The notes under the pieces: model-generated
Told to the model about the DNA's origin: nothing
What the model saw: the letters and a program-made list of their open reading frames with translations, nothing else
The model's database searches: none
Source: Synechococcales cyanobacterium PMM_0003
Lineage (GTDB): Bacteria; Cyanobacteriota; Cyanobacteriia; Pseudanabaenales; Pseudanabaenaceae
Length of the DNA: 6,338 bases
Assembly (NCBI GenBank): GCA_949128015.1
Contig: CASBRC010000094.1
Location: 1-6,338 of the forward strand
Direction: 5' to 3'
Part shown: in pieces, positions 5,701 through 6,338 of the stretch
How the letters are laid out: each line of letters begins with the position of its first letter
Position numbering within the stretch: position 1 is the first letter of the stretch
Made by a program: the position numbers and the translations under genes

Positions 5701-6338
5701 ATGACCAATGCTGAAGCAATTCTTGCAGGCAGATATCAAATTGTAAAACCGCTTGGTGGTGGTGGTTTTGGGCAAACATTTTTGGCGCGGGATTTACAAC
5801 TGCCAAATCAACCCGCTTGTGTCGTTAAGCAACTCAAGCTTCAATTGCATAATCCTCAAGAACTTGCGATCGCAAAGCGTCTATTTGATAGTGAAGCAAA
5901 AACCCTACATGAGTTGGGAGATCACGATCAGATCCCACGATTATTCGCTCACTTTGAGCAAAGTGATGAATTTTATCTTGTCCAAGAATTTATTGAAGGG
6001 CATACCCTAGAACGCGAAATTTGTGCTGGTCAGCAATGGTCACAGAAAAAGTTGATTTTAGGCTTAAGGGATATTTTAAGAGTGCTTTCTTTTGTACATA
6101 GCTGCCAAGTAATTCATCGTGATATTAAGCCTGCCAACTTGATCCGCCGCCAATGCGATCGCAAAATCGTCCTGATCGACTTTGGTGCAGTCAAGGCCTT
6201 AAGTTCATCTGATTCTTTGGAACGTTTGATGAGCGAAGAAAATCAGACGCGCAGTGTCGTGGTCGGCTCACTGGTTTATATGCCAAACGAGCAACTGGCA
6301 GGACAGCCAAAATTTTGTAGCGATATCTATGCATTGGG
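5701..6338 (+). CDS. Ser/Thr protein kinase, N-terminal kinase domain (runs off right edge)
   Basis: 212 codons are visible and no stop is reached. It is a Hanks-type (eukaryotic-like) kinase: glycine loop LGGGGFGQTFLA (18-29), ATP-anchoring Lys in VVKQL (K43), helix-C Glu in DSEAKTL (E65), catalytic loop HRDIKPAN (139-146, with D141 and N146), metal-binding DFG (160-162) and SDIYAL (207-212) at the edge. Ile-His-Arg-Asp makes it an RD kinase. The layout is that of the many cyanobacterial STKs, which often continue into a C-terminal sensory or repeat region not visible here. The activation-segment end reads VVVGSLVYMPNEQ (187-198), differing from the usual GTxGYMPPEQ. ATG at 5701 is the first possible in-frame start after a TAG at 5641-5643. 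No substrate can be inferred. Confidence 0.93.
   Translation, partial: MTNAEAILAGRYQIVKPLGGGGFGQTFLARDLQLPNQPACVVKQLKLQLHNPQELAIAKRLFDSEAKTLHELGDHDQIPRLFAHFEQSDEFYLVQEFIEGHTLEREICAGQQWSQKKLILGLRDILRVLSFVHSCQVIHRDIKPANLIRRQCDRKIVLIDFGAVKALSSSDSLERLMSEENQTRSVVVGSLVYMPNEQLAGQPKFCSDIYAL

Noticed and set aside
5753..6010. Plus-strand open frame overlapping the kinase
   Set aside because: It is out of frame with an unmistakable kinase domain (glycine loop, Lys, helix C), so it is a shadow.

Overview
The window looks like chromosomal DNA from a cyanobacterium, probably a Pseudanabaena/Limnothrix-like or other filamentous or unicellular relative; the genus is a guess. Three things support this. The octamer GCGATCGC (HIP1) occurs about 12 times in 6.3 kb, where chance predicts about 0.1. 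Two genes match families I know as essentially cyanobacterial (DUF3370 and UPF0367). The Ser/Thr kinase at the right edge has the usual cyanobacterial form.

Layout: transcription diverges from a 367-base intergenic region (2978-3344). Leftward on the minus strand run a small UPF0367-type protein (2714-2977), a CbiO/EcfA-like ABC ATPase (1881-2561), an exported DUF3370 protein (427-1839), and the N-terminal part of an AAA/SMC-like ATPase that leaves the window at base 1. Rightward on the plus strand run the peptidoglycan glycosyltransferase rodA (3345-4601), malate dehydrogenase mdh (4638-5582), and the N-terminal 212 codons of a Ser/Thr protein kinase (5701 to the right edge).

The coding genes are mostly ordinary housekeeping or conserved genes. 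The ABC ATPase and DUF3370 are 41 bases apart and probably co-transcribed. RodA and mdh are 36 bases apart and could also be co-transcribed, though their functions (wall elongation and central carbon metabolism) do not obviously connect. The AAA ATPase is much more AT-rich (about 31% GC) than the neighbouring DUF3370 gene (a sampled 60-base stretch is about 55% GC). It has no HIP1 site, so it may be accessory DNA, possibly defence-related, continuing to the left.

The most striking non-coding content is a set of strong inverted repeats: 2586-2600, 2611-2661 (25-base perfect arms), 2672-2704, 3207-3306 (about 100 bases, immediately upstream of rodA) and 5573-5623 (21-base perfect arms that include the mdh stop codon). 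There is also a weaker hairpin at 349-389, and a 27-base direct repeat (3081-3107 and 3139-3165, 25/27 identical) in the divergent intergenic region. I see no tRNA, rRNA, CRISPR array, transposase or complete mobile element. I did not find a clearly new multi-gene system. The best leads are the palindromes, the rodA upstream region and the truncated ATPase.
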